DNA of 44,894 nucleotides from Pseudomonas sp. 7P_10.2_Bac1 (GCF_025465935.1 NZ_JANLNV010000092.1:1-44894); one strand, 5' to 3'; shown: positions 8,038 through 17,179, numbered from the stretch's first letter. Numbers and translations: made by a program. The notes: a model not told the origin generated them from the letters alone.

Positions 8038-8586
8038 ATGGCTAATGTATTGCGTCCGGCCCTGAGCCTGATGGTGTTGATGACCCTCATTACCGGCGTG
8101 GCGTACCCACTGGCCGTCACCGGGATCGCCCAGGCGGTGTTCCCTCAGCAAGCCAACGGCAGCCTGGTGCGCGACAGCGCAGGGCAGGTGAAAGGCTCGG
8201 CTTTGATCGCTCAGGACTTTACTGGCGACGACTGGTTCCACCCGCGGCCCTCGGCGGGCGCGTTTGCCACGGTGTCCAGTTCGGCCAGTAACCTGGCGCC
8301 GAGCAACCCGGCCCTGGCCACGCGGGTCAAGGACAGTGCCGCACAGCTTGCCGTGCCGGATCAAGGCCCGGTGCCGATGGCCATGCTGACCACCTCGGGC
8401 AGCGGCCTGGACCCGCACTTGCCACCCGAAGCCATACGCTATCAACTGGTACGGGTTGCAGCGGCGCGGCACTTGCCGGTACAAACGGTTGAACAGTTGG
8501 TTGAAAAACATATCGAACAACCGTTGGTAGGGCCGCCGGTGGTTAACGTTCTGTTGTTGAACCAAGCGCTGGCGCAGTTGCAATAA
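8038..8586 (+). CDS. kdpC: K+-transporting ATPase subunit C
   Basis: A 182-residue protein with one N-terminal membrane span (LSLMVLMTLITGVAYPLAVTG) and a soluble periplasmic domain, the family layout. Motifs seen include WFHPRPSAG, SSASNLAPSNPAL and TTSGSGLDPHLPPEA. KdpC assembles with KdpA and KdpB and increases ATP affinity. Start 8038 has AGAGGA 7 nt upstream; an in-frame TTG at 8032 is too close to that site. Confidence 0.96.
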   Translation: MANVLRPALSLMVLMTLITGVAYPLAVTGIAQAVFPQQANGSLVRDSAGQVKGSALIAQDFTGDDWFHPRPSAGAFATVSSSASNLAPSNPALATRVKDSAAQLAVPDQGPVPMAMLTTSGSGLDPHLPPEAIRYQLVRVAAARHLPVQTVEQLVEKHIEQPLVGPPVVNVLLLNQALAQLQ

Positions 8587-8595
8587 ATCTCCCGC

Positions 8596-8659
8596 GTAGG
8601 AGCGAGCTTGCCTCGCGATCTTTTGATCTTTAAAAGATCGAGAAGCCAGCTCGCTCCTA
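8596..8659. repeat. nested hairpin repeat between kdpC and kdpD
   Basis: Outer arms TAGGAGCGAGCT (8597-8608) and AGCTCGCTCCTA (8648-8659) enclose inner arms CGATCTTTT (8616-8624) and AAAAGATCG (8632-8640). The left half (8596-8620) recurs in inverse orientation at 17315-17339 with one mismatch, so this is a member of a dispersed repeat family. In the transcript it would fold stably between the pump genes and the sensor genes, which could lower or protect downstream expression. Confidence 0.7.
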
Positions 8660-8691
8660 TAAGGTCTGTAGGTATTCACCAGGACAAATCC

Positions 8692-11358
8692 ATGAGCCAT
8701 TCCGGTCGCGCCGATGCGCTGTTAGCTGACTTGCCACGCGCTGGCCGTGGGCGGCTCAAAGTGTTTTTGGGCGCAGCGCCCGGGGTTGGCAAGACATACG
8801 CGATGCTGCAAGCCGCTCACACTCAATTGCGCCAAGGGGTCACACTGCTGGCCGGGGTGGTTGAAACCCATGGTCGCGCTGAGACCGAGGTGTTACTCAA
8901 CGGTTTGCCGCAACTGGCCATGCTGCGCTCGGAGTATCGCGGGGTGCAGCTTGAAGAGATGGACCTCGACGGCCTGCTCGCCGCCAAGCCCAAGCTTGCA
9001 CTGGTCGATGAACTGGCCCACACCAATGCCCCCGGCAGTCGTCACGCCAAACGCTGGCAAGACGTGCAGGAATTGCTGGCGGCGGGCATTGACGTGTACA
9101 CCACGGTCAACGTCCAGCACCTTGAAAGCCTTAACGATCAGATACGCGGCATCACCGGAGTGCAGGTGCGCGAAACCGTGCCCGACTGGATCGTCCAGGA
9201 AGCGTATGACCTGCTGCTGATTGACCTGCCGCCGCGCGAACTGCTGGAGCGGCTACGCGAAGGCAAGGTCTATGTGCCCGAACAGGCGCGGGCGGCGATT
9301 GATGCGTTTTTTTCACAGACCAACCTCAACGCCCTGCGCGAATTGGCGATGCAGACCGCCGCCGTGTATGTCGATGACGAACTGGACAAAGGCTACCGCC
9401 AGCAAGGGCAATCGGCTCCGGCGCTGCGCGGGCGGCTGCTGGTGGGGGTCGATGGCGATGTGCATGCCGAACGCCTGGTACGCCACGCCAGCCGGGTCGC
9501 CGAGCGGCGGCATCTGCCCTGGAGCCTGGTGCATGTGGATAACGGCACGGTGCGCGATGAACAATCACGCCTGCGTCTGCAAAGCGCCCAGCAATTGGCT
9601 GAGCGGCTGGGGGGCGAGGTGGTGTTGCTGCGCGCTGGCGAGGTGGCCAAGACCTTGATTCAACACGCCAGCGAACGCCGGGCCAGCCTATTGCTGGTGG
9701 GCCAGTCGCGCCTGACCTGGCGTCGCCGCGTGTTGGGTGGCGGGCTGGCTGCGCGCTTACTGCGCGATGCCCATGGCCTGGAAATCAACGTGCTCGATCA
9801 CGAGCAATCGCCCGCGCCGGTGGTGACCCATGGCAAGCACACGCTGGTGTGGTTTGACTATGGCCTGGCGCTGGTGGCCACGGTGCTGGCCAGCGCCTTG
9901 GCCTGGGGCGTTTCCAGCGTACTGGCGTTGCCCAACATCTCGCTGGTGTTTCTGGCGGCGGTGTTGCTGGTGGCGGTGCGCAGCAGCCTCGGGCCGGCGT
10001 TGGCCTGTGCGGCGATGTCATTTCTGGCCTATGACTTTCTGTTCATTCCGCCGAATTTCTCGTTCAGCATCCAGCGCGAAGAAGACGTGCTCACGCTGTT
10101 GTTTTTTCTGCTGATGGCGGCCCTCACCGGCAACCTGGCCGCGCGCCAACGTCGGCAACTGCAAGCCTTGCGCGACACCCAGGAAGAAACCACGCAGTTG
10201 CTCGACTTGTCGCGCAAGCTCACCGCTGCCACTGACCGTCAGGCGGTCATCAATGCCGCGGCCCAGCATTTGAGCGGCTGGAAAGAACTCAACATGTGCC
10301 TGCTCAAACGCGATGACAACGGTGACTGGACCATCGAAACCGGCGACCCTGTGCATTTCAACGAGGCAGAGCGCGCCGCCGCCGACTGGGCCTGGGCGCA
10401 CCTTCAACCGGCAGGTAAAGGCACAGGCACGTTGCCCATGGGCAATTGGTGGTGGTGGCCGATCACCGCCGAAGAAGGGCCATTGGCTTTGCTCGGCGTA
10501 AGCCCCAGAGACGGGCAAACCCTCAGTGGTCAACGTCGGCGCCTGTTGATGGCGTTGAGTCAGCCGCTGGCACAGGCGCTGGCCCGTGCCAGGTTGGCAC
10601 AAGACCTTGAGGCCGCGCGGCTGCACGGTGAGACCGAACAACTGCGCAGCGCCTTGCTGGCGTCGGTGTCCCATGACTTGCGCACCCCGTTGACCACCAT
10701 GCGCGGCAGCATCGACACGTTGCTGGCGCTTGGGGAAGCGATCCCGTTGGAGGATCGGCGTGAACTGCTTGAAGGCACCCGCGATGAAGCCGAGCGTCTG
10801 GATCGCTACATCCAGAACCTGCTGGACATGACCCGCCTGGGCCACGGTGCCTTGAAACTGGCCCGTGACTGGGTGTCACCCGCCGATATCGTGGGCAGCG
10901 CCCTCAATCGGCTGCGTGCTGTGCTGGCGCCGTTGCAGGTGCAAGTCGATGTGCCGCCGCAGTTGCCGTTGTTGCATGTGCACGCAGCGCTGATCGAGCA
11001 GGCGTTGGTCAATGTGCTGGAAAACGCCGCACGTTTTTCACCGGTCCATGGGCAACTGCGCCTGAGCGCCGGGGCGCATGAAGGTGAGTTGTGGTTTGCG
11101 GTGAGCGATCAAGGGCCTGGGATACCCGAAGAAGAACGCGCCAAGATCTTCGACATGTTCTACACCGCCGCCCGTGGCGATCGCGGCGGACAGGGCACCG
11201 GGCTCGGCCTGGCGATCTGCCTGGGTATGGTCGGCGCCCATGGCGGGCGCATCACTGTGGGTGAAGGCATCGAAGGGCAGGGCACCTGCATCACCTTGTA
11301 TCTGCCATTGCGCGATCAACCGGCAATGGATCAGGAAGAGGCGGAGCGTGAAGACTGA
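8692..11358 (+). CDS. kdpD: osmosensitive K+ channel sensor histidine kinase KdpD
   Basis: An 888-residue membrane sensor kinase controlling kdp expression. Domain order: N-terminal KdpD domain with Walker A GAAPGVGKT (residues 28-36), a USP-like domain (about 250-370), four transmembrane spans (about 400-500), GAF-like region, then histidine kinase with SVSHDLRTPL (His661) and ATPase boxes NVLENAARFS, DQGPGIP and GTGLGLAI. Start 8692 is chosen because it begins the conserved protein and has AGGA upstream; the frame extends to 8608 only through the hairpin repeat. kdpE follows after 36 nt. Confidence 0.96.
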   Translation: MSHSGRADALLADLPRAGRGRLKVFLGAAPGVGKTYAMLQAAHTQLRQGVTLLAGVVETHGRAETEVLLNGLPQLAMLRSEYRGVQLEEMDLDGLLAAKPKLALVDELAHTNAPGSRHAKRWQDVQELLAAGIDVYTTVNVQHLESLNDQIRGITGVQVRETVPDWIVQEAYDLLLIDLPPRELLERLREGKVYVPEQARAAIDAFFSQTNLNALRELAMQTAAVYVDDELDKGYRQQGQSAPALRGRLLVGVDGDVHAERLVRHASRVAERRHLPWSLVHVDNGTVRDEQSRLRLQSAQQLAERLGGEVVLLRAGEVAKTLIQHASERRASLLLVGQSRLTWRRRVLGGGLAARLLRDAHGLEINVLDHEQSPAPVVTHGKHTLVWFDYGLALVATVLASALAWGVSSVLALPNISLVFLAAVLLVAVRSSLGPALACAAMSFLAYDFLFIPPNFSFSIQREEDVLTLLFFLLMAALTGNLAARQRRQLQALRDTQEETTQLLDLSRKLTAATDRQAVINAAAQHLSGWKELNMCLLKRDDNGDWTIETGDPVHFNEAERAAADWAWAHLQPAGKGTGTLPMGNWWWWPITAEEGPLALLGVSPRDGQTLSGQRRRLLMALSQPLAQALARARLAQDLEAARLHGETEQLRSALLASVSHDLRTPLTTMRGSIDTLLALGEAIPLEDRRELLEGTRDEAERLDRYIQNLLDMTRLGHGALKLARDWVSPADIVGSALNRLRAVLAPLQVQVDVPPQLPLLHVHAALIEQALVNVLENAARFSPVHGQLRLSAGAHEGELWFAVSDQGPGIPEEERAKIFDMFYTAARGDRGGQGTGLGLAICLGMVGAHGGRITVGEGIEGQGTCITLYLPLRDQPAMDQEEAERED

Positions 11359-11394
11359 TACTCTTTGGCCATACTTTTGCTGCGATGAACTGCC

Positions 11395-12081
11395 ATGAGC
11401 CAGCCTGCGACGATTTTGGTCATTGATGACGAGCCTCAGATTCGCAAGTTTTTGCGCATCAGTCTGGTTTCACAGGGCTACACCGTCCTTGAGGCGGCCA
11501 CCGGCGCTGACGGGCTGAGCCTGGCCGCCTTGAACAAACCGGACGTGATGGTGCTCGACCTGGGCTTGCCGGACATGGACGGCCAACAGGTGTTGCGCGA
11601 GTTTCGCGAGTGGTCGGGTGCACCGGTGCTGGTGCTGTCGGTACGCGCCAGCGAGGCGCAAAAGGTCCAGGCGCTGGATGGCGGTGCCAATGACTACGTA
11701 ACCAAGCCCTTTGGTATTCAAGAATTTTTGGCGCGCATCCGTGCCTTGCTGCGACAGGCGCCCGGCGGGGAAGCCCAGCACGCGGCGGTGCAGTTGGGCC
11801 CTCTAACCATCGACCTGGCGTTTCGCCGGGTGGTGCTGGACGGCGTGCAAGTGGCCCTGACTCGCAAGGAGTTCGCAGTGCTGGCACAACTGGCGCGGCA
11901 TCCGGGGCGGGTGATTACTCAGCAGCAATTGCTCAAGGATATCTGGGGCCCGACCCATGTCGAAAACAGCCACTACCTGCGCATTGTGGTCGGGCATTTG
12001 CGGCAAAAACTGGCCGATGACCCCACAGCCCCGCGCTTTATTGCGACAGAGGCGGGCGTGGGGTATCGGTTAATAAACTGA
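11395..12081 (+). CDS. kdpE: KDP operon response regulator KdpE
   Basis: A 228-residue OmpR-class response regulator. Receiver domain residues 1-120 with acidic pair DD11-12, phospho-acceptor Asp55 (VLDLGLPD), Ser/Thr switch LSVRAS and Lys in VTKPF. The C-terminal winged-helix DNA-binding domain includes LTRKEFAVLAQLARHPGRV and a typical end TEAGVGYRL. No strong Shine-Dalgarno is visible before the ATG, so translation may depend on kdpD. It would bind the 11-bp repeats before kdpF. It converges with the patatin gene with only 4 bp between stops. Confidence 0.96.
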   Translation: MSQPATILVIDDEPQIRKFLRISLVSQGYTVLEAATGADGLSLAALNKPDVMVLDLGLPDMDGQQVLREFREWSGAPVLVLSVRASEAQKVQALDGGANDYVTKPFGIQEFLARIRALLRQAPGGEAQHAAVQLGPLTIDLAFRRVVLDGVQVALTRKEFAVLAQLARHPGRVITQQQLLKDIWGPTHVENSHYLRIVVGHLRQKLADDPTAPRFIATEAGVGYRLIN

Positions 12082-12085
12082 GTCG

Positions 12086-13141
12086 TTACTGCGAACGTTG
12101 GTCCGCTTCATAGCGGTCCAGGGTGTCTTTGGCAATCTCCCGGCCCAGTGCGATCAGTTCGGCGGCCTTGTAAAACTCGAAGAAACGGCACACCCGCTTC
12201 GGCACGTTGATCAGAATGTCCGGTGGGTAACCGGCGATTTTGTATTGCGCCAAAGAGGTCTGCATCACCTCGAAACTCTGGTTGATCAAATCCAGCAGGG
12301 AAGCCGGGCCGACGTTGTCGATGATCACCGAGCCTGTTGCCGACTTGGGGGCTGCATCCTGGTGGGCGGAGACAGCCGGGCGGGGAGTCGGGGCCGCCGA
12401 TTCGAGCCAGGGTTCTAGCGGGTCGTCCGGTGCTGGCTCGCCTGCCGGGTTGAGCAGCTCCTGCTCGAGGTCGAGCAGGCGCTCGGCCTGCCGCGTGCGA
12501 AAGGGAATGTGCGAGCCCAGCGAACTCATCAGGCTGTTAAAGCGCCCTTTGAACGCCGCCGGACGCTGTATCACCGGGAGCTGATATTGGGTTTGCGTGT
12601 TGGAGTTCAGGTTGACGGCAATGATCAGGTCGCAATGGCTGGACACCACCGGAACGATGGGCAGCGGGTTTAACAGGCCTCCGTCGACCAGCATGCGCTG
12701 GCCTTGCATCACTGGGGTGAACAGGCTGGGAATGGCGGCAGAGGCGCGCATGGCCTGGTGTAGGCAGCCTTCTTGAAACCAGATTTCCTGCTGATGGGTC
12801 AGGTCGGTGGCGACGGCGGTGTAGGGGATGCGCAGCTCTTCAATGTTGATCTCGCCGACAATGTTGCGAATTTGCCCGAAGACTTTTTCGCCGCGTATGG
12901 CCCCGAGCCGAAAGCTCACATCCACCAGGCGCAGTACATCCAGGTAGTCCAGGCTTTGAATCCAGTCGCGATACTGATCGAGCTTGCCAGCGGCGTAAAT
13001 CCCGCCGATCACCGCGCCCATCGAGCAACCGGCGATGCAGGCAATCTCGTAGCCACGGCTTTCGAGTTCTTCAATGACTCCGATATGGGCGTAACCCCGT
13101 GCGCCTCCGGAGCCCAGCACCAGTGCAATACGTTTTTTCAT
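12086..13141 (-). CDS. patatin-like phospholipase (RssA-type)
   Basis: A 351-residue serine hydrolase of the patatin family. Glycine-rich oxyanion motif GSGGARGYAH (residues 10-19), nucleophile GCSMG with Ser40, and catalytic Asp153 in VDGGLLNPLP are intact, so lipase/esterase activity is expected. Residues about 225-300 form a Pro/Ala/Glu-rich linker, followed by a helical C-terminal tail not present in short RssA proteins. No signal peptide. Start 13141 begins MKKRIALVLGSGG as in relatives; upstream codons are unsupported. Substrate unknown. Confidence 0.9.
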   Translation of the reverse strand: MKKRIALVLGSGGARGYAHIGVIEELESRGYEIACIAGCSMGAVIGGIYAAGKLDQYRDWIQSLDYLDVLRLVDVSFRLGAIRGEKVFGQIRNIVGEINIEELRIPYTAVATDLTHQQEIWFQEGCLHQAMRASAAIPSLFTPVMQGQRMLVDGGLLNPLPIVPVVSSHCDLIIAVNLNSNTQTQYQLPVIQRPAAFKGRFNSLMSSLGSHIPFRTRQAERLLDLEQELLNPAGEPAPDDPLEPWLESAAPTPRPAVSAHQDAAPKSATGSVIIDNVGPASLLDLINQSFEVMQTSLAQYKIAGYPPDILINVPKRVCRFFEFYKAAELIALGREIAKDTLDRYEADQRSQ

Positions 13142-13309
13142 GAGCCGGTCCCATGCAAGACAAGTGTTCACAATGCCTTTTTGTATCGTGTCGCGACAAC
13201 CCAAACCGATTCTGCCAGCTAGTCTTGCTCAATGATCAGTCGCGCGGGGCACTTTTAGATCAGTTGCCCGTCTTAGCATGCATTGAACATCAAAGTGAGG
13301 ATTTGCCCC

Positions 13310-13588
13310 ATGAAAGCTTGGATCTGTGTGCCATTAATGGCTGTAGCTCTGGTCGGTTGCGCAGGCAAGAAGGTCTATCGTGATACGTGCGGTACGCAAC
13401 TGGATGCGGCCTGGCACGAACTGGATCTGGCCAAGGCAGAAGGTTTTGCCGGCACGGTCAGTTACTCCAAGGCATTGTCCTTGCTGACGGCAGCGAAAAC
13501 TCAGCAACAGTTCGAGGCGTTTGAAGGCTGCACGGCCAAGGCCGAGAAAGCGCGTTTCTATATTCAAGAGTCCCGCGCCGGGCGTTAA
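13310..13588 (+). CDS. small lipoprotein of unknown function
   Basis: A 92-residue protein with a lipoprotein signal: MKAW, hydrophobic ICVPLMAVAL, lipobox LVGC with Cys at about residue 17, then AGKKVYRD. Residues after the Cys (Ala, Gly) suggest outer-membrane sorting. The mature part is Ala/Lys/Glu-rich and helical with two further Cys, possibly a disulfide. Start 13310 has GTGAGG about 9 nt upstream. The CHAD gene follows 28 nt downstream, implying co-transcription. Function unknown. Confidence 0.8.
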   Translation: MKAWICVPLMAVALVGCAGKKVYRDTCGTQLDAAWHELDLAKAEGFAGTVSYSKALSLLTAAKTQQQFEAFEGCTAKAEKARFYIQESRAGR

Positions 13589-13616
13589 GGCGCCACTGTG
13601 ACGGGGGAGAGAAAGG

Positions 13617-14366
13617 ATGTCTGATTTAGTTAACCGGATTGTGGCCAATTGCTTGCGCCTGGAGGTCAGGTTGCTGGCCTGTCAGGCCCGCTTGCAGGCC
13701 GAAACCGATCCTGAGGCATTGCATGACCTGCGCACGATAGTTCGTCGTCTGCGCAGCCTGCTGCGTCCGCTGCGCGGTTTGCCGGGCGTGGTCCAGCTCG
13801 AAATGTCGGCCTCCCAGGTCGGTGTTTTGACCACCCCGCTGCGTGACCTTGAAGTGTTGGCAGCGCACCTGGAGCAACACGGGCACCCGACACTGGCCAA
13901 GCGTCGGCTGAGCCAGTTGGCGGGCAGTTACCCGCAGGTCGCGGCCAGCACTGAGCTGTCGCAATTGCTGATGATTCTGGAGGCTTTTCCTCGCTTCTTG
14001 CGCGCCAGCGAGCGCGAAGGCCTGCTGCGCGGGTTACGCCCGCGTGTCGAGGACATTCTGGCCAAGCAATGGCAGGCACTGCGCAAAGCGTTGAAGGATC
14101 CGGCGCACGACCGGCACAAGGTCAGGTTGTTGATCAAGCGTGTGCGCTATGGCGCCGAAGCCTACCCGCAGCTGGACCGCGTCCCCAAGGCGGTGATGAA
14201 GCGTCTCAAGGAGGCGCAAAAAGCTCTGGGTGAATGGCATGACGCCTGGCAATGGTTGGCTCAGGCCGAACAACATCCCGACTTGCAGCCGTGCGTAGAG
14301 CAATGGCGCAAGACCCTGGTCCGAGGCGAGAAGCGTGCCGACCGGGTGCTGGCCAAGTTGCGCTGA
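13617..14366 (+). CDS. CHAD domain protein
   Basis: A 249-residue all-helical protein of the CHAD family. Conserved features: HDLRTIVRRLRSLLRPL near residues 36-52 and HKVRLLIKRVRYGAEAY near 166-182, the paired His/Arg-rich helices that bind polyphosphate in characterised CHAD proteins. No fused CYTH domain. Ribosome-binding site GGAGAGAAAGG precedes the ATG. It sits just after a small lipoprotein gene. Role in polyphosphate binding is family knowledge, not shown here. Confidence 0.9.
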   Translation: MSDLVNRIVANCLRLEVRLLACQARLQAETDPEALHDLRTIVRRLRSLLRPLRGLPGVVQLEMSASQVGVLTTPLRDLEVLAAHLEQHGHPTLAKRRLSQLAGSYPQVAASTELSQLLMILEAFPRFLRASEREGLLRGLRPRVEDILAKQWQALRKALKDPAHDRHKVRLLIKRVRYGAEAYPQLDRVPKAVMKRLKEAQKALGEWHDAWQWLAQAEQHPDLQPCVEQWRKTLVRGEKRADRVLAKLR

Positions 14367-14395
14367 AGGCTTTGCACACCTCGCAGGAACTGCCG

Positions 14396-14429
14396 CCCCG
14401 ACCACACAGTGCCGCGCTGTGCCTCGGGG
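14396..14429 (+). terminator. hairpin after CHAD gene
   Basis: Outer arms CCCCGA (14396-14401) and TCGGGG (14424-14429) with inner CACAG/CTGTG pairing. There is no U-run directly after, so termination is uncertain. Confidence 0.35.
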
Positions 14430-14533
14430 CTGCGTATTTGTGCGTTTCACTGCTTGTTTTGGCGCATATAGGCGCTGTGCCGAGGCGGGTGGGCCATTAG
14501 TATCTCGGCCTATTGTTGAGTGTTGAGGTGTTT

Positions 14534-15331
14534 ATGCAGTTTTCTGAATTGGTCGACGCCGTACGTAAAAATCCTCTGGACGTGACGATCACTGAAGATT
14601 GGGGTCAAGGGCGGGCCAGTTTTGGTGGGCTGATGGTGGCGTTGCAGTACGAAGCCATGCGCGCTCAAGTGGCCAGCGAACGGGCATTGCGCTCATTGGC
14701 GGTGACGTTTGTCGGCCCGGCCGAGCCGGGTGTACCGGTAAGTTTTGAAGTCGAGGTGTTGCGCGAAGGCAAAGCGGTGAGCCAAGTGCTGGGCCGGGCG
14801 GTACAAAACGGTCAGGTCGTGACGCTGGTGCAAGGCAGCTTTGGTGGCGCACGCGAGTCTGCGGTGAAGGTCGACAGCTTGCCCGCCCCGGACATGAAAG
14901 CGCCACAAGACTGCCAGCTACTGCCCTATATCAAAGGCGTGACGCCAGAATTCATGCGGCATTTGTCCATGGGCTTTGCCGTGGGCGCCATCCCGTTTAC
15001 CGGGCGTGGCACGCGAGAGATGGGCGGGTGGGTCCGTTTTGACGGCGAGATTGAAGAGCAACCGCTCACAGAAACTCACCTGCTGGCGTTGATCGACACC
15101 TGGCCTCCGGCCTTGTTGCCGCTGCTCAACAAGCCGACGGCGGGTAGCACACTGACCTGGACGGTGGAGTTTGTGCAGCCGCTGCCCAAGGCCAACACCC
15201 TCGATTGGTGCAAATACCTGGCTGTGATTGAGCATGCACGTGATGGCTACGGTCATGTGGCGGCCAATCTGTGGGCGCCCAACGGTGAGTTGATCGCAAT
15301 CAGTCGCCAGACCGTAGCCATTTTTGGCTAA
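14534..15331 (+). CDS. acyl-CoA thioesterase family protein (double hotdog)
   Basis: A 265-residue protein resembling the TesB-like thioesterase superfamily. The N-terminal hotdog contains WGQGRASFGGLMVALQYEAM and LRSLAVTFVGPAEPG; the C-terminal hotdog ends SRQTVAIFG. Such enzymes hydrolyse acyl-CoA to free acid and CoA in the cytoplasm. Start 14534 has GAGG 5-6 nt upstream. It stands alone, converging with the small membrane protein gene (stops adjacent at 15331/15332). Chain-length preference cannot be predicted. Confidence 0.85.
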   Translation: MQFSELVDAVRKNPLDVTITEDWGQGRASFGGLMVALQYEAMRAQVASERALRSLAVTFVGPAEPGVPVSFEVEVLREGKAVSQVLGRAVQNGQVVTLVQGSFGGARESAVKVDSLPAPDMKAPQDCQLLPYIKGVTPEFMRHLSMGFAVGAIPFTGRGTREMGGWVRFDGEIEEQPLTETHLLALIDTWPPALLPLLNKPTAGSTLTWTVEFVQPLPKANTLDWCKYLAVIEHARDGYGHVAANLWAPNGELIAISRQTVAIFG

Positions 15332-15598
15332 TCAAAACGCCTTGCTGACTGAGGCATTCAGCACCTTGGCGTCGATTTGACGGCCACGGTGCTGGATGGC
15401 CAGGCCGGCAAACAGGGCAACCAGGCCAATCACCGCGCTTGAGGCGTTGTTGCTGAACACGCCTGTTGTCAGTAGCAGAAACGCCAGCGCCATCATCGGT
15501 ACGGCCAGCAGGCTCAGCGCCTGATGGTGAATGCTGTGCGGGGCCTTGGGGGTTGAGCGCCATTGCCAGGCAGGAAAATCAGGATGACGTTTGCCCAT
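15332..15598 (-). CDS. small membrane protein, Mpo1/DUF962-like fragment-size relative
   Basis: An 88-residue protein with two hydrophobic spans (about residues 28-48 and 52-68). Its beginning, GKRHPDFPAWQWRSTPKAP, resembles a longer Pseudomonas membrane protein family related to Mpo1/DUF962, whose members I recall as about 110-120 residues or more. This copy stops shortly after the second span with an Ala/Ser/Lys tail. It may be a short paralogue or a truncated gene. Its stop abuts the thioesterase stop. Function unknown. Confidence 0.65.
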   Translation of the reverse strand: MGKRHPDFPAWQWRSTPKAPHSIHHQALSLLAVPMMALAFLLLTTGVFSNNASSAVIGLVALFAGLAIQHRGRQIDAKVLNASVSKAF

Positions 15599-15697
15599 GA
15601 TTACTCTCCTTGGTTCAAGGGTTCAGTCTTTCTGAACCGGATGAGCCAAGAATAGGGACGAGTCAGGCGCTCGGCGAATCAAGTCTGGCTATTGGCT

Positions 15698-17179
15698 TCA
15701 TAGTTTCAACTGACCAATGGCCCGATTCAGTTCGCCTGCCAGTGTCGCCAACTGATTGCTGGTGGTGGCCGAGTCGACTGTTTGTTGCACGGTGTTTTCA
15801 GTCACATCGCGAATGCTGACCACGGCCCGGTTCATTTCTTCGGCCACCTGGCTTTGTTGTTCGGCGGCGACGGCTATCTGCGTGTTGCTCTCCCGCATTT
15901 GTGCCACCGCATGGGTGATCTCGGCCAGGGCCGCGCCTGCTTCCTGGGCCTGCTGTACGCAATCATCGGCCTTGTATGAGCTTTCTTGCATAAAGTCCAC
16001 GGCGTCGCGGGTACCGGCCTGCAAGGCTGAGACCATGCTGGTGATTTCGTCGGTGGACGTTTGCACGCGCTTGGCCAAGTGCCGCACTTCGTCGGCGACC
16101 ACGGCAAAACCACGGCCCATTTCGCCAGCACGGGCGGCTTCAATGGCCGCATTCAGGGCCAGCAGGTTGGTTTGTTCGGCGATGCTGTGAATCACACTGA
16201 CAACACCATTGATCTGCTGGCTGTCTTGCGCCAGTTGCTGAATCATTTCGGCAGTTTTCTGCACCCCGTCCGACAGGTTGGCGATGGAGGTTTGCACCCG
16301 ACTGACCACTTGCTGTCCACTGCCCGCCAGATCGTCGGCTGTTTGCGACAGATCACGGGTGGCCCCCGCGTGTTGGGCGATGTGGTGGACCGTGGCGGTC
16401 ATTTCATTGATCGCGGTGGCAGCCTGATCGGTCTCGCTTTGCTGGCCGAACATGCCGTGCTGCACCTCGTTCATGCTGCTGGCCAGGCGTGCGGCACCGG
16501 CGTCCAGTTGCGCGGCGGTGTCGGCTACGGTGTTGACCACTCGTTGGTAGCCCGCCTGCATGGCATTGAAAGCGCTGGCCATCTGCCCGACTTCGTCGGC
16601 GCACGCCAACGGCACGCGAGCTGACAGATCGCCGGTTTTCTCGACATGCAGCATCACGTCTTTGAGAGTGTTGAGTTGGCTGAGCAAAAAGCGGATCAAC
16701 AGCTGAGATGCGCAGAGCATGGCCAGCATGAGTACCAAAACCGCCGCGGCATAGTTGGGCAAACGCTCTACGAACACTTGCGCCAGGCTGGGCGCGTAGG
16801 CCAGCACAGCCACCTTTTGCTCATTGGCGCGGGTCACGACCTCAGCCCCGGACAACGGGTTGTGCCCAAACAGGGGCATGTGATTGAGCGAGACCCAGCC
16901 GGTGGCATCGCTCAATTGCGGCAGCGGTTGCCCGTTGATTGACGGCACGCGGTTGGGCGCCAGTGGCAACAAATCTTGGGTTTCGGGCAGCGCCTGATTG
17001 GCCGGCCACACGCTGAGCAGGTGCGCCTGGGCTTTGGCATTGGCGTGCGCGGCTTGGCTGCGGGCCTGCTGTTCAAGCTGGACGGCATACAGCACCAGCA
17101 ACAACGTGGTGACAAACGCCACCGCATTCACAGCCCAGAATTTGTATTTAAGCGAGATGTTACTAAGCCAGGCACCCAT
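15698..17179 (-). CDS. methyl-accepting chemotaxis protein
   Basis: A 493-residue chemoreceptor. Layout: TM1 about 14-33, a short periplasmic sensor of about 110 residues, TM2 about 142-164, HAMP domain (QLNTLKDVMLHVEKTGDLSARV...DEVGQMASAFNAM), then the signalling coiled coil with hairpin tip IAEQTNLLALNAAIEAARAG. No CheB/CheR-tethering pentapeptide at the C-terminus (ends AIGQLKL). Start 17179 begins MGAWLSNISLKYKF with AGAAG upstream. The ligand is unknown; the sensor is too short for a double-Cache domain. A perfect Anr/FNR-type palindrome lies about 120 bp upstream. Confidence 0.93.
   Translation of the reverse strand: MGAWLSNISLKYKFWAVNAVAFVTTLLLVLYAVQLEQQARSQAAHANAKAQAHLLSVWPANQALPETQDLLPLAPNRVPSINGQPLPQLSDATGWVSLNHMPLFGHNPLSGAEVVTRANEQKVAVLAYAPSLAQVFVERLPNYAAAVLVLMLAMLCASQLLIRFLLSQLNTLKDVMLHVEKTGDLSARVPLACADEVGQMASAFNAMQAGYQRVVNTVADTAAQLDAGAARLASSMNEVQHGMFGQQSETDQAATAINEMTATVHHIAQHAGATRDLSQTADDLAGSGQQVVSRVQTSIANLSDGVQKTAEMIQQLAQDSQQINGVVSVIHSIAEQTNLLALNAAIEAARAGEMGRGFAVVADEVRHLAKRVQTSTDEITSMVSALQAGTRDAVDFMQESSYKADDCVQQAQEAGAALAEITHAVAQMRESNTQIAVAAEQQSQVAEEMNRAVVSIRDVTENTVQQTVDSATTSNQLATLAGELNRAIGQLKL

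Noticed and set aside
8608..8691. N-terminal extension of KdpD
   Set aside because: This part lies inside the hairpin repeat; the conserved protein begins at 8692 with an upstream AGGA.
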